Positions 1 to 8,465 of a stretch of 64,000 nucleotides of DNA are shown piece by piece. A program made the translations under genes and the position numbers. Location of the stretch: assembly GCF_000300815.1 (NCBI RefSeq), contig NZ_AMRX01000007.1:248001-312000 (forward strand). The letters are read 5' to 3'. This DNA comes from Gayadomonas joobiniege G7. Its GTDB lineage: Bacteria > Pseudomonadota > Gammaproteobacteria > Enterobacterales > Alteromonadaceae. Position 1 is the stretch's first letter. Every line of letters starts with the position of its first letter. The notes beneath the pieces are model-generated. The model searched no databases and was not told the origin of the DNA. It worked only from the letters and a program-made list of their open reading frames with translations.

Positions 1-35
1 CAAGTAGATTTTCGAAAATAAATAACATAGTATAC

Positions 36-84
36 TCAATGGTTTAGCTGTTACTCGCTAGTTAATAATTTAATAAACCATTGA
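36..84. repeat. 11-bp perfect inverted repeat (36-46 / 74-84)
   Basis: TCAATGGTTTA at 36-46 is the exact reverse complement of TAAACCATTGA at 74-84, with a 27-base AT-rich spacer. It lies about 85 bases upstream of the PrtN-like gene. No T-tract follows, so it does not look like a terminator. It could be an operator for the downstream regulator or an end of an integrated element whose integrase lies outside the window. The function is unknown. Confidence 0.45.
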
Positions 85-167
85 AGGTTTTTGTATCTAT
101 GGAAAGGATGTGGATCGTTAAATAGGCCGCAGATGGAAACTCGGAACATTAATTAACGAGGTAATCT

Positions 168-455
168 ATGCGTAACCACTCAAACAAATCTCTTTCTCAA
201 TCTGTATTGTTACTCACGATGGAATTTGGCAATCAAGTTTTAATTCCATTAGAAGAAATTGCTGAAAGGTTACTTGGGTTGAGCGTTAGAACCGCTCAAC
301 GGAAAGCAGGTTCACATGAACTTCCTTTTCCTGTAATGCGATTAATGGATAGCCAAAAATCGCCTTACCTTGTCCATATTAACAGCCTTGCTGAATATAT
401 AGAGAAGAAAGCCAACAGTGCCTTTGACGATTGGAGTCACAATCAGGCTGGTTAA
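168..455 (+). CDS. PrtN-type (pyocin activator family) regulator
   Basis: This 95-residue protein resembles the pyocin activator PrtN family, small regulators found in prophages and genomic islands. The core reads VLIPLEEIAERLLGLSVRTA followed by basic residues, then FPVMRL, then a SQKSPYLVHINSLAEYI tail; the PLEEI / FPV.RL / P.LVH pattern is typical of the family. The ATG has a good ribosome site (GAGG, 7 bases upstream). The gene stands alone and is closed by an intrinsic terminator. In relatives such genes often sit next to a tyrosine integrase, which would be left of the window here. The family call is by recognition; its target genes are unknown. Confidence 0.7.
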   Translation: MRNHSNKSLSQSVLLLTMEFGNQVLIPLEEIAERLLGLSVRTAQRKAGSHELPFPVMRLMDSQKSPYLVHINSLAEYIEKKANSAFDDWSHNQAG

Positions 456-466
456 GTATAGTTTGG

Positions 467-489
467 AAGGGGCTTATGCCCCTTTTTTA
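467..489 (+). terminator. Intrinsic terminator of the PrtN-like gene
   Basis: AAGGGGC / GCCCCTT 7-bp stem with loop TTAT, followed by a run of T. It starts 11 bases after the stop codon. Confidence 0.85.
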
Positions 490-919
490 TTGTATTGTGT
501 TAAATGGTTCAACAAACCTAGCCAAAATCCCATTTATGTCACTAGGTATGATAATGATCGAAATACTGCGTACGCCATCCCAGAGGTTCATTGTACTGAT
601 TATCATATTCCAGTGGATAGGCAAGCTATACTAACTGTCTAGTCATTTCAAAAAAACGTTCTTGCATTTTTTCTGGCTTGTTCCAAAGATAAGTTGTTAT
701 TCACGTACGTAATTCCTTTCATTTGGATAAGGTTTAGTACATTTGTAGTAGTATATATTTCGTAAGTACTAGCATACCATTCTTGTTTTAGTTATTGAAA
801 AAAAACAAAATAATCTGCTATTAATAATAGGCAATGCTTTATAACGAGGCTCTAGAAAGGAAAATATATTTGAAGTATTCTGCCACTACATATACAGAAT
901 TTTTGATAGAGAGTTTAGA
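490..919. other. AT-rich gene-free stretch
   Basis: 430 bases with no convincing coding sequence on either strand; the short frames lack ribosome sites and show no recognisable motif. The sequence is visibly AT-rich, as is common in horizontally acquired DNA. It must contain the promoter of the AbiH-like gene, but I cannot fix it. Confidence 0.5.
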
Positions 920-1804
920 TTGAAAACTTTAGTTATTATCGGTAATGGATTCGATATACAAAACGGTTTATCTACAAGTTATTGGTATTTTCACCAAAAA
1001 TATAGCGACCACCTCGATGACCACTTAGTGTATTTCCCCTCCTTTTTTGATGACCAAGAATGGTCAAATTTCGAAGAAAATTTAGGACTCTTTGATGAAG
1101 ATAACTTCAGAGAAAACTCAGTATGGGAACCAAGTATGGATGACATGATTGAGTCATCTAAATACGTAAACGGCTATAATGATGAAATATTTCAAAAAAC
1201 AGATGAGTTAGTATGTGATATACAAAAAGCATTTAAAGATTGGATTAGAGAAGTAGATCTCAAGAAAGCAACTAAGTTTATGGAATTTCCAAGAGGGTTC
1301 AAATTCATAAACTTTAATTATACATCGACTCTTCAAGATGTGTATTCAGTGCCAGACGAAGATGTATTGCATATCCATGGAAAAGCCAGAGGGAATATAA
1401 TATTTGGGCATGGTATAGGAAATGGTAACCAATCCTCGTCTATGGAACCAAATCAAGATCAGCCTTGGTTTGAGGAGTCATATCAAACTTTAGCATCTGT
1501 AACCGATAAATTTCATAAGCCAGTTAAGAAAATACTTGAAGAGCATAGAACAGACCTAGAAAAATATGGTGATGTTACAAAGGTAATTGTGATTGGACAC
1601 TCTATTAACGATATCGACATTCCATATTTCAAGTGTATTTTAAATGCTTATCCAGATGCAGTCTGGAGGAATTGGAATCATGCAAGTCAAGAATACGATG
1701 GCGTATCAGTTACGCATAATAAATTACTGAGTATTGGAGTTCCTCCTGAAAAGCTATACTCACTATCATCTAAAAAGCTAGGGAGAGCATATCCAATGTG
1801 CTGA
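920..1804 (+). CDS. AbiH-family phage abortive-infection protein
   Basis: This 294-residue protein matches the AbiH family of phage-defence proteins, whose founding member is a lactococcal abortive-infection gene. Visible family hallmarks are an N-terminal LVIIGNGFDIQNGLSTSY (residues 3-20), FINFNYTSTLQDVY in the middle, HIHGKARGNIIFGHG soon after, and VIVIGHSINDIDIPYF near the C-terminus. The reading frame opens with TTG at 920 behind a GAGAG purine tract; no better in-frame ATG precedes the conserved start. It is a single-gene system here, in AT-rich DNA next to a phage-type regulator, so it is probably island-borne cargo. Its trigger and toxic activity are not known from sequence. Confidence 0.82.
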   Translation: MKTLVIIGNGFDIQNGLSTSYWYFHQKYSDHLDDHLVYFPSFFDDQEWSNFEENLGLFDEDNFRENSVWEPSMDDMIESSKYVNGYNDEIFQKTDELVCDIQKAFKDWIREVDLKKATKFMEFPRGFKFINFNYTSTLQDVYSVPDEDVLHIHGKARGNIIFGHGIGNGNQSSSMEPNQDQPWFEESYQTLASVTDKFHKPVKKILEEHRTDLEKYGDVTKVIVIGHSINDIDIPYFKCILNAYPDAVWRNWNHASQEYDGVSVTHNKLLSIGVPPEKLYSLSSKKLGRAYPMC

Positions 1805-2535
1805 GATTTGATGTTTGTTTGGCTTAGTGTTTTATTTACGTACTTCCAATTTAAACAATTAAAGAAATAATCGCACCCAAAACAAGAACCCATTTTGAAC
1901 CCATCTTGTTTTATATTTAAATTTCCATTTAAATTCAACTGGTTAAGAAGTCAATAAATCCAATCAAGCATAGGCGCAACTGAAAATTTGTGATCTAACT
2001 TACTGATGGTCATGAATCTGCATCCATTAATGGATAATGGCTGAAAGCTTTTTTTAGCAAAATATTACCTTTTAATCATTCGGTGATTGCCACTTGGTTG
2101 TCAACCTTTACACCTTAGACTGACAAATGCAGTGACAAAATCAGGGGCTTTTCTATCGAGCGGCATTTTAACAAAAAACGTTTCCTAGGCGAACAAATAG
2201 TTTTTTGTACTCAAGTTGATTATTCAGCCCCATGCTGAACTTTAATACGGGTTTGGGGAGAACACTTATTCTAGGTTTATCGCGACCAGTTTTTACTTAC
2301 TTTCTGAAAGCTATGTTCACTTTAAACCAGTACAATTTTAGTATGAACTCGCTTCCCTAGATGCTTGCATCTTGGCTGATATTGCCCAAGAATTTGGAAT
2401 ATCACTCGCACGTCGTCAATTGTTGATGAGGCAAATGATCAAAAAGTGCAAACCTCTGTTGATTTAGCCAAAACTGATGCGCTGAAACAAAAGTTAACAT
2501 AATCTGAAACACAACATATTAATACTTGCACGCCT
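1805..2535. other. Gene-free region with possible decayed coding fragments
   Basis: About 730 bases without a supported gene. Short frames of 30-40 codons without start codons or ribosome sites occur near 2120-2230 and 2350-2500 and could be remnants of decayed genes, but none is recognisable. Together with the flanking AbiH gene and the broken lipoprotein it reads as a degraded accessory region. Confidence 0.5.
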
Positions 2536-2985
2536 TTATAAACGCGAGCAAGTTGTCTGATTACCGGCATATTTGGTTAATAATACTCTCTCATCTAACT
2601 GGAGTATTTGTGAGCCCGTTGTTACGCCCACCAATGCATCTTTCATCTGTTTAGGAAACTTCTCTGGGGGTATCTCTCTGCCACCCACAGAAAAACGGGT
2701 GACTGTTAATTTAGTGATAGTTTCTAATAATTCTTCTTTTTTTAATTTCCAGGTACCTTGTGCCATCAATTCAAACGACAGTTTTGTGGCCGACTCTTCC
2801 CCCGTCATCTCAATCATGACATTAGAGGTGCCGTTACTGACGTACTCCACATCACCAGAAAATTTAAAGTTTTCGTCTTCTCCATGACATTTCCAATGGC
2901 CAACCAAAAGTTCTTGCGGGCTTTTTGAGCAAGCCGCTAGGATAAAACTAAAGGTCAATAAAATGCCGATTTTGCGTACTAACAT
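2536..2985 (-). CDS. Putative lipoprotein of unknown function
   Basis: A 149-residue protein with a clear lipoprotein signal: MLVRKIG, a hydrophobic stretch, then the lipobox LAAC (Cys19). The mature part (VGHWKC... GTWKLKKEELLETITKL ... LQLDERVLLTKY) looks like a small beta-rich domain, as in proteins that compare a GxW core with a background state, but I do not recognise a family. The start is well supported by AAGGAAAAGGATT directly before the ATG. It has no partner in an operon. A membrane-anchored periplasmic or outer-membrane location is inferred. Confidence 0.7.
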   Translation of the reverse strand: MLVRKIGILLTFSFILAACSKSPQELLVGHWKCHGEDENFKFSGDVEYVSNGTSNVMIEMTGEESATKLSFELMAQGTWKLKKEELLETITKLTVTRFSVGGREIPPEKFPKQMKDALVGVTTGSQILQLDERVLLTKYAGNQTTCSRL

Positions 2986-3193
2986 AATCCTTTTCCTTGA
3001 TAAGTCTGCAGTCAGATTGAATATAATTTATTAGACATTTAATAGTAAAGCTTATTTTTTAAACAGATTCACCTATTTTTTAAATCACTTTTTATAAACC
3101 GTTAAAAAGGCTTAAATTGCCGCAAAACTGCCATCTTATCGTCACAAGTCAGTGCCCCAAAATATCCTTTCCTTTTTGAAACAAGGGAAGATA

Positions 3194-3420
3194 ATGAAAT
3201 TAAAAGTATTGGCTGTGAGTTTGGCCACTATCATACGGCTTAGCGGTTGTGATTTAGAAATCACTGATGTTTCTGATTGGCCGTGATCAATGATGATGAC
3301 TTTGCCGCTTGGTCAACTGCTGGTGTTTTAGAGCAAAAATATCTAGACGACAGTCAATCGATTATTGATGGGAATACGCTTTATTTTTTAGAAAACTTAT
3401 CACTTAAAATTGCCAAATAA
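3194..3420 (+). pseudogene. Frameshifted small lipoprotein
   Basis: An ATG at 3194 starts MKLKVLAVSLATIIRLSGC, a lipoprotein-type signal ending in a lipobox-like LSGC, but the frame stops at 3284-3286. From 3283 another frame runs without a stop to TAA at 3418 and encodes an acidic sequence (INDDDFAAWSTAGVLEQKYL ... FLENLSLKIAK). A single one-base frameshift near 3283 would join both into a protein of about 75 residues. An intrinsic terminator follows. It may be a real decayed gene or a sequencing error. Confidence 0.5.
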
Positions 3421-3440
3421 ATGTATGATTTGGTAAAAAT

Positions 3441-3462
3441 AAAGGCTGGATCTCCAGCCTTT
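3441..3462. terminator. Intrinsic terminator between the broken lipoprotein and the alginate lyase
   Basis: AAAGGCTGG / CCAGCCTTT 9-bp perfect stem with loop ATCT, A-rich on the left and T-rich on the right, so it can act in both directions. It probably ends the leftward alginate operon (after 3522) and the rightward pseudogene. Confidence 0.75.
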
Positions 3463-3521
3463 ATTTATATGGTGTCAACAATTTTTTTTGGTTCGCTGTC
3501 CCAGAGATCTTCAACAAAGCG

Positions 3522-5762
3522 TTATTGGTAAACAATATTTTTCGTTTTAAAATCTGGCTTATTGGCACGTATTTTTGGTGTACCTTTCAGTGTAATATCT
3601 TCAATCACAGTAATGGGTTCACCATTAGTGAGATATAACTCAAGTGGCGCACTATCAGTCCATTCGGTATCACTAATATGCAGTTTTTGCACCCCATGAA
3701 AATACATAGAAGCACCGGTTCTATGAGTTTTTCCTGTACCCACGTTGATCAGGCGGTTATTTGTCACTGTGACCATAGGACCAAACGTACTCTCATCAAA
3801 ACCACCTCGGTACACAGTTGCAACCTCTTCTTTGATATCAGCAAAGGTATTTCCCGAAAGCGTTAAATTTTCAACACTATACACACCTAAATCATCGGTT
3901 TCTTTGTTCAGTTCTAAAATGGCTCCGGTAATATTGCGCATTTCAGAGTCGACAATTTTTATGCTATCGGCAAAGGTGCCAGCGTGCGCCTTAAAGAAGT
4001 AAAAATAACCATTCACATCCAAGTCTGTAACTTTAACGTTGCGCACCGACAATGAATAATTAATATTCATTGAATATCGACTCGTCCTTATCACACTATT
4101 GCCTTTATAATCCGGTGATTCTCTACCTTCGAACCAAAGGTTTTCAAGCTCAAGCGCACCACCATTTTCAATCACGATAAAGCTTGGTTTTTCAGAGCGA
4201 ATAATAGGCTTTTTACCTGCTTGTGCTTTAATGGTAATTGGATGATGGATATTCGCAAAACGGGTTAACAAATATTCACCGCCATTTTCTAATACTAATA
4301 CATCTCCAGGTTGACTGTGTTTGAGCGCATCAACTAGCGTATCAACACCCGCTTTAACTTTAATTTTTTGCCCACTGGCAAAAGCAATTTGGCTATCTTT
4401 TTTCGGATAATAACTAGCACCCGTCTGCGCTTTGCTTACTGGCAGTTTAACCTTGCCAAAGTTTATCTTGTCCAGCAGTGCTTGATCTGGAACCTTTAGT
4501 CCATGGCGGTTGGTGTGGACAGAATAAGGGACTTTATTAAAGCCAGATTTAAGCGGGTTGTTAGCATCCTCATTAATAATATTGCCGTTAAAGCTAATGC
4601 CCGACATATCATCAAATAAGGTAAACGGGTTTTGGTTATATTTCCCCATAATAATGTTGTTGTGCATTTTCGAGCTGGTTGGCGGCGCAGAACGCTCTTC
4701 ATCTGCACCTGCCCCCAATTGAATGTAATCACTATCGATCACTACATTATTATTCATCTCCGATTCAATCACAGGGTCATATCGGTTTGGCGGTGAATTT
4801 GGCACCCCATTCATGATTACAAGCGCGCCTCGAAATCTGTGCCCTGTCAAACCGTAAAGATAGTTATTATTCACAGTTTGATGTTCGTTAATAATTCTAA
4901 TCCCACCAGTATTTGGTTTACGGTTCCCCAAAAAATAGTTATTTTCGACCTTAGTATAATGACCATGACGCATTGTTAACGTGCCTTGAGTTTCGTAAAA
5001 AACATTGCCATTAAATGTATTTCCGCTCGACTTGTTAGAAATAATTTCATGTTCGCCATTGGTACGATCAAAATAATTATACTGAACCAAAGTGTTTGCA
5101 TATTCGCGCGAAAAATGGCTTGTCCCTATCCGTAAAGTCTCACCCCCGTTGGCACCTAATACTTGGCGCGGGCCAAAATAATTATATTCAATAACGTGAT
5201 AATTCTTGCGGCTGGCTTCTGAATTCATTCGTACCGCAAAGGTTACCCCACGGTTACGTTTATTAATAAAAGTATTATGGTCAATACGGTTATGCTTACC
5301 ATATACTGCGACCCATAAATCCGATAACTGACGTTCAGGGTGACTAAAATTATCAATTACAACATTACTCAACCGTGAATGATTTGCTAAATCATCTAAC
5401 GAGGTTCTAAACGCAATCACTTCGCCAGTCGGTGTATATCCGTCTTTGAATACCAAACCTTCAACAATAATATATTGGCCGGAAAAGCTTAAATTAGATT
5501 GCCCAGAAATAATCACTTTGCCAGCCGTCTCAGCGGTTAATTTAATAGGTTTATCTTGCTGGCCTTGTGCTTTTAATACCAACTCTACGTCACGCCAAAC
5601 ACCATTGGCCATTACGATGGTATCACCCGGCTGGACCTGTTTAACGGCCTGATTAAATTCTTCAATATTTTTTACCAGTTGTGCACTGGTAAATCCCGAA
5701 AAACAAAGTAGCAATATAAATGACGCCCACTTTGTTCGGTGTATCGAGAGTAACTTACACAT
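3522..5762 (-). CDS. Two-domain PL6 alginate lyase, secreted
   Basis: A secreted polysaccharide lyase of family PL6 (chondroitinase-B-like fold) of about 746 residues. The first half (to about residue 420) is a parallel beta-helix with the PL6 catalytic region: NGEHEIISNKSS supplies the lysine base and LTMRHGHY the arginine. A second beta-helix domain (about 470-746) begins at GVDTLVDALKHSQPGDVLVL, mirroring the N-terminal KQVQPGDTIVMANG. This architecture is that of AlyGC-type exo-lyases. I chose the ATG at 5762 because AAGGAA sits 7 bases before it and the signal peptide (MCKLLSIHRTKWAS...GFTSA) then looks normal; an upstream ATG at 5786 lacks a site. It is the last gene of the left arm, 27 bases after the permease. 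Confidence 0.9.
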   Translation of the reverse strand: MCKLLSIHRTKWASFILLLCFSGFTSAQLVKNIEEFNQAVKQVQPGDTIVMANGVWRDVELVLKAQGQQDKPIKLTAETAGKVIISGQSNLSFSGQYIIVEGLVFKDGYTPTGEVIAFRTSLDDLANHSRLSNVVIDNFSHPERQLSDLWVAVYGKHNRIDHNTFINKRNRGVTFAVRMNSEASRKNYHVIEYNYFGPRQVLGANGGETLRIGTSHFSREYANTLVQYNYFDRTNGEHEIISNKSSGNTFNGNVFYETQGTLTMRHGHYTKVENNYFLGNRKPNTGGIRIINEHQTVNNNYLYGLTGHRFRGALVIMNGVPNSPPNRYDPVIESEMNNNVVIDSDYIQLGAGADEERSAPPTSSKMHNNIIMGKYNQNPFTLFDDMSGISFNGNIINEDANNPLKSGFNKVPYSVHTNRHGLKVPDQALLDKINFGKVKLPVSKAQTGASYYPKKDSQIAFASGQKIKVKAGVDTLVDALKHSQPGDVLVLENGGEYLLTRFANIHHPITIKAQAGKKPIIRSEKPSFIVIENGGALELENLWFEGRESPDYKGNSVIRTSRYSMNINYSLSVRNVKVTDLDVNGYFYFFKAHAGTFADSIKIVDSEMRNITGAILELNKETDDLGVYSVENLTLSGNTFADIKEEVATVYRGGFDESTFGPMVTVTNNRLINVGTGKTHRTGASMYFHGVQKLHISDTEWTDSAPLELYLTNGEPITVIEDITLKGTPKIRANKPDFKTKNIVYQ

Positions 5763-5789
5763 TATAAAGTTCCTTATCTGTAGCAAAAT

Positions 5790-7034
5790 TTAAAGTTGCT
5801 CAACGATGGCCATGACGCCATTTACTGAAATTGCCATTGCAAATAGAAGAGCAAATACTAAAATCACATTAAGAGATTTTCCTGCGACCTGCGTTTTCAT
5901 CAGGGTTTTATTATTAATCACAGATAAAATACCAATGATGACTAAAGGCAATACAAAAACATTAAACACCTGAGATAAAATTTGCCCTTTGATGGGATTA
6001 AACCCAAACACAGGTATAGTTAACGCAAGCAAACAAGCGACCCCTGTGATCACCCTAAACTGCACCGATTTAGTATCTAATTTACCCGAGCGATAATCAG
6101 CAATTAATAAAGGAGCGATCAATAAACACGGAAATACCGAAGACAAACCCGCAGCCAATGTACCAAAAAAGAACACCGTCAAAGCAGTTTTACCTGCGAT
6201 AGGCTCGAGCGCATTTACCATATCCAGCACATGAGTAATACGGGTTCCCTCGTGATAGAGCGCGCCGTGTGCGACAGCCATAACAGATGCGCTAATAATA
6301 AAAACCAATGCAGCGGCCACAAAAGCATCCCGTTTTTGCTGTTTCTGATGTGCCATGTTCCAGCCTTTACCCTGAATAAATAAAGGCCTGGATAAAAAAG
6401 TTGCCGCAGCCATAGTCGTACCAACAAACGCCGCCACCATCATTTTACCCCCCTCAACTTCAGGAATTGATGGCACAAAACCAGTCACAACTTCACTCGG
6501 TAACGGATGAACAACAAACAACGAAAAAACAAAAGATAACCCCATGCAGGAAACAAACATAACAAGAATTTTTTCAAACAAGGAGTACTTACCAATTAAC
6601 ATGATCGAGTACATTATGCCGATAACTGTCACCGCAATCGCTAGCACAACCTGGTACTTATATTCTGTAATCGACGGGGCATAAAGGGCTAACATTTCAA
6701 AAATTATATTGGAGGATATGCCCAATATCCCCATCAGCGAATTCCATTGGCCAAAAGTCACGCCAACAATAATTAAAAGTGCGATCGGCTTACCAAACTT
6801 TAAGTGCTGCTTAAATGCAAAGAGCGCTGTTTTACCCGTCACGATAGCAAAATTACCGTAGGCATATATCAACGCTCCTGAAAATAAACAACTCAAAAAC
6901 AACACCCATAATAATTGCATACCGTAGGAGCTTCCGGCTACTATCATTGAGGTTACACTACCAGTGCCTATTGTGTAGCCAATCGCAAAAAATGCGGGGC
7001 CGAAGCTCATAATTTTTTTCATCATTGACGGCAT
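5790..7034 (-). CDS. Nramp-superfamily permease lacking the metal-binding motifs
   Basis: An inner-membrane protein of about 414 residues with roughly 11 hydrophobic segments. It begins like an Nramp transporter (FGPAFFAIGY ... YGMQLLWVLFL). Canonical Nramp metal carriers have DPGN in helix 1 and MPH in helix 6. Here the helix-1 position reads TIGTG (residues 21-25) and the helix-6 position AAA (GTTMAAATFLS), so the metal-coordinating Asp, Asn, Met and His are absent. Placed between the SDR and PL6 genes of an alginate operon, it more likely carries an organic substrate such as an unsaturated uronate, but that is inference. The ATG at 7034 has AAGG 7 bases upstream; a TTG at 7040 is an alternative. 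Confidence 0.75.
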   Translation of the reverse strand: MPSMMKKIMSFGPAFFAIGYTIGTGSVTSMIVAGSSYGMQLLWVLFLSCLFSGALIYAYGNFAIVTGKTALFAFKQHLKFGKPIALLIIVGVTFGQWNSLMGILGISSNIIFEMLALYAPSITEYKYQVVLAIAVTVIGIMYSIMLIGKYSLFEKILVMFVSCMGLSFVFSLFVVHPLPSEVVTGFVPSIPEVEGGKMMVAAFVGTTMAAATFLSRPLFIQGKGWNMAHQKQQKRDAFVAAALVFIISASVMAVAHGALYHEGTRITHVLDMVNALEPIAGKTALTVFFFGTLAAGLSSVFPCLLIAPLLIADYRSGKLDTKSVQFRVITGVACLLALTIPVFGFNPIKGQILSQVFNVFVLPLVIIGILSVINNKTLMKTQVAGKSLNVILVFALLFAMAISVNGVMAIVEQL

Positions 7035-7073
7035 AATCAAACCTTATTCGAAGTTATTAGGTGTATACAGCGA

Positions 7074-7841
7074 TTACGCCATATACACACCACCATTAAT
7101 ATCCAACGTGGCACCTGTGATAAAACCGTCAAATTCAGAGGCAAAAAAGACAACCGCTCTAGCAACGTCAAAGGGATCCCCCGCTCGCTGCAACGGAATT
7201 TCACTGATGGTTTTATTGGCCGACTCGTCAGTTGTATGTGTTGCATGGAAACGCGTACCCAAAATTAACCCTGGAGTGACCGAATTAACGCGGATTTGAT
7301 GCTCAGCCAATTCAGTTGCCAGTGAACGGCTAAAAGTTAAAACTGCACCTTTAGAGGTCGAATATGCCAGTGAGCCAGCGTGACCACCTTTGCGACCAGC
7401 TAAAGAAGATAAATTGACAATAGATGCACCACTATCCGCCTGTTTTAATAATGGCAGCAATGATCGGGTAACCATCATCATTGACGTTAAATTAACCGAC
7501 ATTACTTTTTCCCAAAATGCGTTGGTAACCGATTCCAACGAATGCCTCTCAACCAAATCTCCAGTGTTATTTACCAATACATCCAGTTGACCAAAATGGT
7601 CCCGTACTTGCTCGGCAAATTGTTTAACTGAAGACTCATCAGTTAAATCAGCTTGGAGTGGAATAATTTTACCAACGCCTTTTTCTGCAATATCTGCTTG
7701 CAAAGACTCAACAGCCGCTTTTGAACTGTAATAATGCACAATAACGTTGGCACCCTGCTCAGCCAACGCAAACGAAATCGCGCCACCAATTCCACTTGCC
7801 CCGCCTGTCACTAAAACATTTTTTCCTGCTAATTTACTCAT
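7074..7841 (-). CDS. SDR oxidoreductase, probable DEH reductase
   Basis: A classical short-chain dehydrogenase/reductase of 255 residues: glycine-rich TGGASGIGGA near the N-terminus, NNTG in the middle, catalytic Ser in SIVNLSSLAG, the YSTSKGA Tyr-Lys pair, and a C-terminal INGG. In alginate loci an SDR often reduces DEH (4-deoxy-L-erythro-5-hexoseulose uronate), the product of exo-lyases, to KDG; the operon with permease and PL6 lyase suggests that role. The ATG at 7841 follows a GTG at 7844, and both are served by the AGG upstream. It is first in the left arm, opposite the TonB receptor. The substrate is inferred from context, not from residues. Confidence 0.8.
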   Translation of the reverse strand: MSKLAGKNVLVTGGASGIGGAISFALAEQGANVIVHYYSSKAAVESLQADIAEKGVGKIIPLQADLTDESSVKQFAEQVRDHFGQLDVLVNNTGDLVERHSLESVTNAFWEKVMSVNLTSMMMVTRSLLPLLKQADSGASIVNLSSLAGRKGGHAGSLAYSTSKGAVLTFSRSLATELAEHQIRVNSVTPGLILGTRFHATHTTDESANKTISEIPLQRAGDPFDVARAVVFFASEFDGFITGATLDINGGVYMA

Positions 7842-7941
7842 CACATTAGACCTAAAATCAATTATTTACCAAAAAATCAAACATCAATTTAGATTAGTTA
7901 AATACGCGTTCAGGGTCGAATACCATCCGCTAAAAAACAAC

Positions 7942-7953
7942 TAAACCGATTTA
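7942..7953. promoter_or_regulatory. LacI-type operator candidate O1
   Basis: TAAACCGATTTA, one mismatch from the perfect palindrome at 8361, located about 100 bases upstream of the SDR start. The CG centre is typical of LacI-family operators. Confidence 0.5.
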
Positions 7954-8322
7954 TTTTTATTAAATCTATCACGCAAAATTTACTTGTCAAGGTCAAAAAC
8001 CAACCAAAAAAGATAAATAAAAAACCAAATATTTACATTTATCGATTTATTTAAACCATAAAAAAGACTAAACAATTATCTCCGGATCATTTTTAAATCA
8101 TCTAAACGGATTGGGATAAACTTTTTTATTTACATAATTAAAAATAAAAACCAAATGATATGAGCGCACAAGCCGTATAAAATTAATCTTTAAATATCAT
8201 TAACTTAAACGATAATTTAAAATAATTTCAAAAAAAATACCGTTTATAACTTGATCTAATACAGGTTTTATGTGAATTTAATGTTAAGCATCTTACACAA
8301 GTGGGATGCATTCAAACTAAGA

Positions 8323-8334
8323 TAAATCGGTTTA
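8323..8334. promoter_or_regulatory. LacI-type operator candidate O2
   Basis: TAAATCGGTTTA, one mismatch from the perfect palindrome, about 130 bases upstream of the TonB-receptor start and 38 bases from the next site. Confidence 0.5.
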
Positions 8335-8360
8335 TTTAATATATTTTTTTATTTTTCAAC

Positions 8361-8372
8361 TAAACCGGTTTA
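8361..8372. promoter_or_regulatory. LacI-type operator candidate O3 (perfect palindrome)
   Basis: TAAACCGGTTTA is a perfect 12-bp palindrome with a central CG step, about 94 bases upstream of the TonB-receptor ATG. Recurrence of the motif at three places in one divergent promoter region is the main support. Confidence 0.55.
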
Positions 8373-8465
8373 TTCAGATACAAAAGAACACACTCAGGCG
8401 GGCACAGCATTGCAGTAACAAGAGCTCACGGGTGTTTGCAAGCTCAGTAACCGGAGATCGAAACA

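Larger units (their letters stand above)
7842..8465. promoter_or_regulatory. Divergent promoter region of the alginate locus
   Basis: A 620-base, very AT-rich gap between the divergent SDR and TonB-receptor genes. It contains at least three TAAACCGGTTTA-like palindromes (listed separately) and a weaker relative at 8038-8049 (TTTATCGATTTA). Both promoters must lie here. The layout, with two sites close to the right-hand gene and one close to the left, fits coordinated repression by the LacI-family protein encoded at 12678. Confidence 0.6.

Noticed and set aside
418-642. Small gene after the PrtN-like regulator
   Set aside because: The frame overlaps the regulator and its terminator and has no ribosome site or known motif.
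2350-2503. Possible decayed coding fragment
   Set aside because: Short frames without start or ribosome site, and no recognisable family; treated as gene-free.
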